Origin: Alphaproteobacteria bacterium | Lineage (GTDB): Bacteria > Pseudomonadota > Alphaproteobacteria > Micavibrionales > Micavibrionaceae | Direction of reading: 5' to 3' | DNA: 9,187 nucleotides | Assembly: GCA_020442505.1 (NCBI GenBank) | Contig: JAGRJZ010000057.1 | Location: forward strand, 1-9,187 | Part shown: piece after piece, positions 6,238 through 9,187 of the stretch | Layout of the letters: every line of letters starts with the position of its first letter | Position numbering within the stretch: the stretch's first letter is position 1 | Position numbers and translations under genes: made by a program | The notes under the pieces: model-generated | The model's database searches: none | Told to the model about the DNA's origin: nothing | What the model saw: the letters and a program-made list of their open reading frames with translations, nothing else

Positions 6238-7113
6238 ATGGTCAAACGTTTTCTGGTCAGCGACGAAGATCTGGAAGAACTGTTCCACCGGTATTGTCGC
6301 GATTATACCAAGCTGGAGCGCGAGGGACGCTTCGACCCCATCACCGGGCGGGACGAGGAAATCGACCAGGTGATCCTGATCCTTTTGCAAAAGGGGCGGA
6401 AGAACGTCGCGCTTCTGGCGCCCGCCGGGGTCGGGAAGACAGCGCTGGTCGCGGGGCTGGCCCAGCGGATCGTCCGCCGGGACGTTCCGGATTATCTGCA
6501 CAATGCCCGCCTGCTGGAGGTCGACATGCCCTCCATGGCCGCGGGAACCAGCAGCCCGGCCGAATTCCAGGAACGCTTCATCCCCGTGTGCAAGGGCGTG
6601 GCCGAGCGCTATCACGACGAGAATTATCCCAAATACATTCTGTTCATCGACGAAATGCACACCATCATGTCCACCGCCGTCGGCAGCGGCTATGCGGGCC
6701 TGTCCGAGGTCATGAAGCCGTGGCTGACGGTCGGGGACATGCATGTGATCGGCGCGACGACGCTGGACGAATACCGGATCTACGTCGCCGAAGACCCGGC
6801 GCTGGACAGACGGTTCCAGAAAGTCCCGCTGAAAGTCCCGAACGACGAGGAAGCGTATAAAATCCTTTTGAACCTGCGAAAAGGCTATGAAAAACACCAC
6901 CGGGTCGGAATCTCGGACGAACAAATCGCCCTGGTGGTCAAGCTGACGCAAAAGCACATGCGCCGCCGCAACCAACCCGACAAATCCATCATCGTCATGG
7001 ACGCAGCCATGGCGTATTACGTCATGAATCACGGCCGGGGCGGAGATATCGACGACCATGCGATTAAATACATCGTGGCCAAGGAATGCGGCCTGCATCC
7101 CGACGCGCTGTAA
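6238..7113 (+). CDS. stand-alone ClpA/ClpB-type AAA+ ATPase (D1 module only), 291 aa
   Basis: The ATG lies four bases after the lipoprotein stop; the Shine-Dalgarno is weak, fitting translational coupling. The protein matches the first ATPase domain of ClpA/B/C. It shows GRDEEI (37-42), Walker A APAGVGKTA (61-69; the usual first Gly is Ala, Lys67 and Thr68 kept), Walker B LFIDE plus MHT (135-142), a pore-loop/GSGYAG region (149-154), sensor 1 IGATTLDEYR (171-180) and the arginine-finger segment DPALDRRF (186-193). A helical lid domain follows to the C terminus. All key ATPase residues are present, so it should be active. It lacks the Clp N-domain, the coiled-coil middle domain, the second ATPase domain and any ClpP-binding loop I could identify. 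It is cytoplasmic by sequence. A role as an independent remodeller is inferred; the substrate is unknown. Confidence 0.85.
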   Translation: MVKRFLVSDEDLEELFHRYCRDYTKLEREGRFDPITGRDEEIDQVILILLQKGRKNVALLAPAGVGKTALVAGLAQRIVRRDVPDYLHNARLLEVDMPSMAAGTSSPAEFQERFIPVCKGVAERYHDENYPKYILFIDEMHTIMSTAVGSGYAGLSEVMKPWLTVGDMHVIGATTLDEYRIYVAEDPALDRRFQKVPLKVPNDEEAYKILLNLRKGYEKHHRVGISDEQIALVVKLTQKHMRRRNQPDKSIIVMDAAMAYYVMNHGRGGDIDDHAIKYIVAKECGLHPDAL

Positions 7114-7134
7114 AAAAATTCTTTCAAAAAACGC

Positions 7135-7161
7135 TTGACTCTTTTTTTGCGTATTCATAAT
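7135..7161 (+). promoter_or_regulatory. possible sigma70 promoter upstream of the 321-aa gene
   Basis: TTGACT (7135-7140) and CATAAT (7156-7161) are spaced by 15 bases, which is short; TAATGA at 7158-7163 would give 17. The elements resemble those of the porin promoter. It lies just after the AAA+ stop and upstream of the CtrA-like box. Confidence 0.4.
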
Positions 7162-7202
7162 GATTTTCTATCAACCATAAAAACAGGGGCTTGTCCTGAC
7201 GC

Positions 7203-7219
7203 GTTAACGGATCGTTAAC
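7203..7219 (+). promoter_or_regulatory. CtrA-like box, TTAA-N7-TTAA
   Basis: TTAA at 7204-7207 and 7215-7218 with exactly seven bases between, both halves extended to GTTAAC. It lies about 78 bp before the GTG start at 7297. A GATAAT (7241-7246) could serve as the -10, although its spacing from the second half-site is about 20 bases. Binding by CtrA is inferred. Confidence 0.6.
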
Positions 7220-7296
7220 CACTTATTGTTAGGATGGGGCGATAATAGAGCATTACGAAAAATAACGCGCTAAGGCGCAGGCAAGGTGTGTTGTAA

Positions 7297-8262
7297 GTGG
7301 CTGGTTATCCGACAGCGTTGGCACAGGCATTTGGAGGGGTTTCCTTCGGGGATATTCCTCTTCCTTCAGCCTTGGACGAGCCTCCCCTTCCGAAATCCGC
7401 CCCCTCCCTGATGGATGCTTTTACGTCCCTGCTCGGCGGCGATCCGGCCGCCTTACAGAGTGCGTCGAACGATCCGGAACACAAGACCGCTATTGCCTCC
7501 CTTCCCACGACCAAACAAGCGCCCACGCCCCAGATCGCGAAACGTTACGAGGCGATGACGGGCGCGGATCAAAACCGTCAGCAGGGCGCCACGGCGGAGC
7601 AAACGGCCAGAGACAATATCGGTCAAATTCAAGTGGCCCGAAAAGACCTCAGCACAGGCGCCAGCCCCTCCGCGGCAAGCGCTTTTAACAATAACGCACC
7701 GGCTTCGCCGCTTCGGGCCTTTGCCGCCAGCATGCTGACCGGGGCCGTTATCGGGGCCGTTTTGCCGGTACCCGGGGCGCTCACGGCTCTCGCGACGGCC
7801 GCCAGCACGTTCAGAGCCGCAGCGTCAGCTAATAATAATAACAATCACATCTATTACCGCCTGGACGACCCGACCCCGCAGCGCGGCGCCGGTTCCAGAC
7901 AAAGAGCGAGCGACGTGTCCGCTTTCGCAAGGACCGCGCCCGCGCAACCGACCGCCATGGGCGCCGCGCCCCAGCCGCTTGCCGCGATGGGGCTGGACGG
8001 AGAAAAGACTTTTGATCTGTCCCGCTTTGATCAAGCCCAGCTGGATCAAGAAAACGCACAAATGCTTGCCCGAGCGGAAGCTGAGCAACGGGTTGCTCTC
8101 GCTCACGCCGGAAAAGTCGGCGATCGTCACGAATATGTGGCACAACACGGTCTTGCGAATGATTTTGACAAAGCGCTGGCTCTGTCGGGACGTGACATTG
8201 GCTCTCACTTTGTGATGAGACAAGTTAACGGGCTTGCTCCCGGGGCGCGCTTCGGGGTTTAG
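7297..8262 (+). CDS. hypothetical protein with glycine-zipper-like segment, 321 aa
   Basis: The start is the GTG at 7297: an in-frame TAA lies directly before it (7294-7296), AAGG sits ten bases upstream, and the next in-frame ATG is 38 codons on. I do not recognise the protein. Residues 1-135 are Ala/Pro/Ser/Gln-rich and low in structure. Residues 141-171 form the only hydrophobic stretch (MLTGAVIGAVLPVPGALTAL), with small residues spaced like a glycine zipper and a Pro kink, so it could be a membrane hairpin. Five Asn in a row follow (179-183), encoded by an AAT-rich run. Another Ala/Pro-rich linker leads to a charged, probably helical part (about 238-292), rich in Gln, Glu and Ala. There is no signal peptide. 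The layout of long flexible linkers around one zipper segment suggests a structural, scaffold or secreted-substrate role, but this is a guess. Confidence 0.7.
   Translation: MAGYPTALAQAFGGVSFGDIPLPSALDEPPLPKSAPSLMDAFTSLLGGDPAALQSASNDPEHKTAIASLPTTKQAPTPQIAKRYEAMTGADQNRQQGATAEQTARDNIGQIQVARKDLSTGASPSAASAFNNNAPASPLRAFAASMLTGAVIGAVLPVPGALTALATAASTFRAAASANNNNNHIYYRLDDPTPQRGAGSRQRASDVSAFARTAPAQPTAMGAAPQPLAAMGLDGEKTFDLSRFDQAQLDQENAQMLARAEAEQRVALAHAGKVGDRHEYVAQHGLANDFDKALALSGRDIGSHFVMRQVNGLAPGARFGV
7831..7845 (+). repeat. AAT-type trinucleotide run encoding five asparagines
   Basis: Five successive Asn codons, four AAT and one AAC, lie just after the hydrophobic segment of the 321-aa protein. Length changes would add or remove residues without shifting the frame. 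Confidence 0.6.
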
Positions 8263-8280
8263 CTCCCCTCCCAAGAGTTC

Positions 8281-8309
8281 TGTTCATTTTCGGCAAAATC
8301 CGCTATACA
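8281..8309 (+). promoter_or_regulatory. possible promoter of the LprI-domain gene
   Basis: TATACA (8304-8309) lies 17 bases after TGTTCA (8281-8286), a weak -35 match. Predicted transcription would begin about 30 bases before the ATG at 8347. No terminator hairpin is visible after the upstream gene, so read-through is also possible. Confidence 0.35.
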
Positions 8310-8346
8310 GATCCTGTAACGCTTTCTTTCGTGGAGAATTCAGGGC

Positions 8347-9187
8347 ATGCGGTTTTTCTTTTCTCTTCTTTTCCTTGTCTGTCTGACAACCGCGGGGCCG
8401 GTTTGGGCCCAAACTCCCCCGGATATCGGCTATTGCGACGCCGCCGAAAGCACCGCCGATTTCCAGGACTGCGTGAACCGCCGGTATAAGGACGCGCAGA
8501 TCGCCTTGAACGACGTGTTCGACCTGCTTCTTGCGGAGGGAAAAGAGAATAATAATGCCGCGTCCGATCCGGCCGTAAAGCCGGACGAGGCTCTGGAAAC
8601 GGTCCAAAAAAACTGGCTCTCCTATCGCGACGCGCAATGCGGATGGGAAAAGGACAGAGCCGAATCCGCAGGCCTGGCGCGGGTGTACGAACTGGCCTGC
8701 CTCGCCTCCCTGACCGAGGCCCGGACGGCGCGCCTGATGAAGGCCTTCGCCCGCACGGAAAGCGCCGCCCCGCCGGAATTCGGGAACTGGCCACGCTGGA
8801 TGAACGTTGTCGCCCACGAACATCCTGACATTTTCTGGCGCTACGGGACGGTTCACCAGACGGATCTGGACTGCGACGGCCGCGCGGAGCGGGTCATGAC
8901 AGGGCTTTCTGTTGCGGACGATCACGAGATCGCCGTGGTGGTGGCCAGCAATCCGGATAACGGAAAACCGGATGTCGCCCTGATGACGGCCCCCCTGCAC
9001 GCGGCAGACGTTCCGGACGAGGAGCCTTTTTTATGCGGCCCCGTCTTGCGAATCGAGGAGATAGCCAGCCCGCAAGAAGAAAACGACGAAGGGAATTGTT
9101 CGGCGGCTTTGACCCTGAGGGACGGTCTGTGTCCGGCCCTCGTGCTGCGCCGGGGACCGGACGGCTACGTGATCACCCGGGAAGAGA
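8347..9187 (+). CDS. secreted protein with LprI-type (DUF1311) domain and C-terminal extension (partial, 3' end outside window)
   Basis: The frame is open from the ATG at 8347 to the window edge, 280 codons. GGAG lies ten bases upstream. Residues 1-21 are a Sec signal peptide (MRFFFSLLFLVCL...VWA|QT). Residues 30-130 match the lysozyme-inhibitor LprI/DUF1311 pattern: C30, ST.DF..C (C42), a Y..A...LN..F helix, then Q..WL.YRDAQC (Q87, W90, Y93, R94, C98) and a last cysteine at C118. The four cysteines probably form two disulfides in the periplasm. Some family members inhibit lysozyme, but many are uncharacterised. After residue 140 comes a second part with DLDCDGRAERV (near 175), like a calcium-loop or FG-GAP-type D.D.DG motif, and more cysteines. 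The family usually ends after the first domain, so this is an extended version. Confidence 0.8.
   Translation, partial: MRFFFSLLFLVCLTTAGPVWAQTPPDIGYCDAAESTADFQDCVNRRYKDAQIALNDVFDLLLAEGKENNNAASDPAVKPDEALETVQKNWLSYRDAQCGWEKDRAESAGLARVYELACLASLTEARTARLMKAFARTESAAPPEFGNWPRWMNVVAHEHPDIFWRYGTVHQTDLDCDGRAERVMTGLSVADDHEIAVVVASNPDNGKPDVALMTAPLHAADVPDEEPFLCGPVLRIEEIASPQEENDEGNCSAALTLRDGLCPALVLRRGPDGYVITREE

Noticed and set aside
6091..7158. Long open frame (355 codons) on the minus strand opposite the lipoprotein end and the AAA+ gene
   Set aside because: Antisense to a gene with all AAA+ motifs; the His/Asp/Val-rich translation is that of a shadow.

Overview
The window looks like chromosomal DNA of a Gram-negative alphaproteobacterium. 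The pointers are a DUF3576-type lipoprotein, an outer-membrane porin with an N-terminal signal peptide and C-terminal Phe, an acetyl-CoA synthetase tail, and three intergenic sites with exact TTAA-N7-TTAA spacing, the consensus of the alphaproteobacterial cell-cycle/motility regulator CtrA. The lineage cannot be fixed from this sequence; a deep-branching group such as Micavibrionales or Rhodospirillales is a guess. No rRNA, tRNA, CRISPR array or mobile element was seen.

Layout, left to right. (1) 1-129, +: the last 42 codons of acetyl-CoA synthetase, then a symmetric hairpin (141-168) that can terminate transcription from both sides. (2) 212-766, -: two small unknown genes (63 and 106 aa) reading towards that hairpin, with a CtrA-like box at 891-907 upstream. 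(3) 937-3223, -: two paralogous proteins (A, 415 aa; B, 343 aa) that appear to be degenerate relatives of an alphaproteobacterial putative metallopeptidase family. Their spacing is 7 nt, and B's ribosome binding site sits on A's stop codon. A triple TTAA array at 3378-3405 lies upstream. (4) 3413-4027, -: an unknown 204-aa protein. (5) 4175-5374, -: a porin with its own terminator, a sigma70-like promoter, two copies of a 16-bp repeat just upstream of the -35 box, and a weak terminator-like hairpin in the leader. (6) 5673-7113, +: a divergent operon of a DUF3576 lipoprotein and a stand-alone ClpA/ClpB-type AAA+ D1 module. (7) 7297-8262, +: a low-complexity protein of unknown function with a glycine-zipper-like hydrophobic stretch, behind the third CtrA-like box. 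(8) 8347 to the window edge, +: a secreted protein with an LprI-type lysozyme-inhibitor domain and an extra C-terminal part.

The most interesting pattern is that all three CtrA-like boxes stand before transcription units of unknown function: the small-protein pair, the A/B pair and the zipper protein. This suggests a small co-regulated set of uncharacterised genes. The regulation, the metallopeptidase relationship and the functional links are inferences from reading the sequence; no database search was possible.
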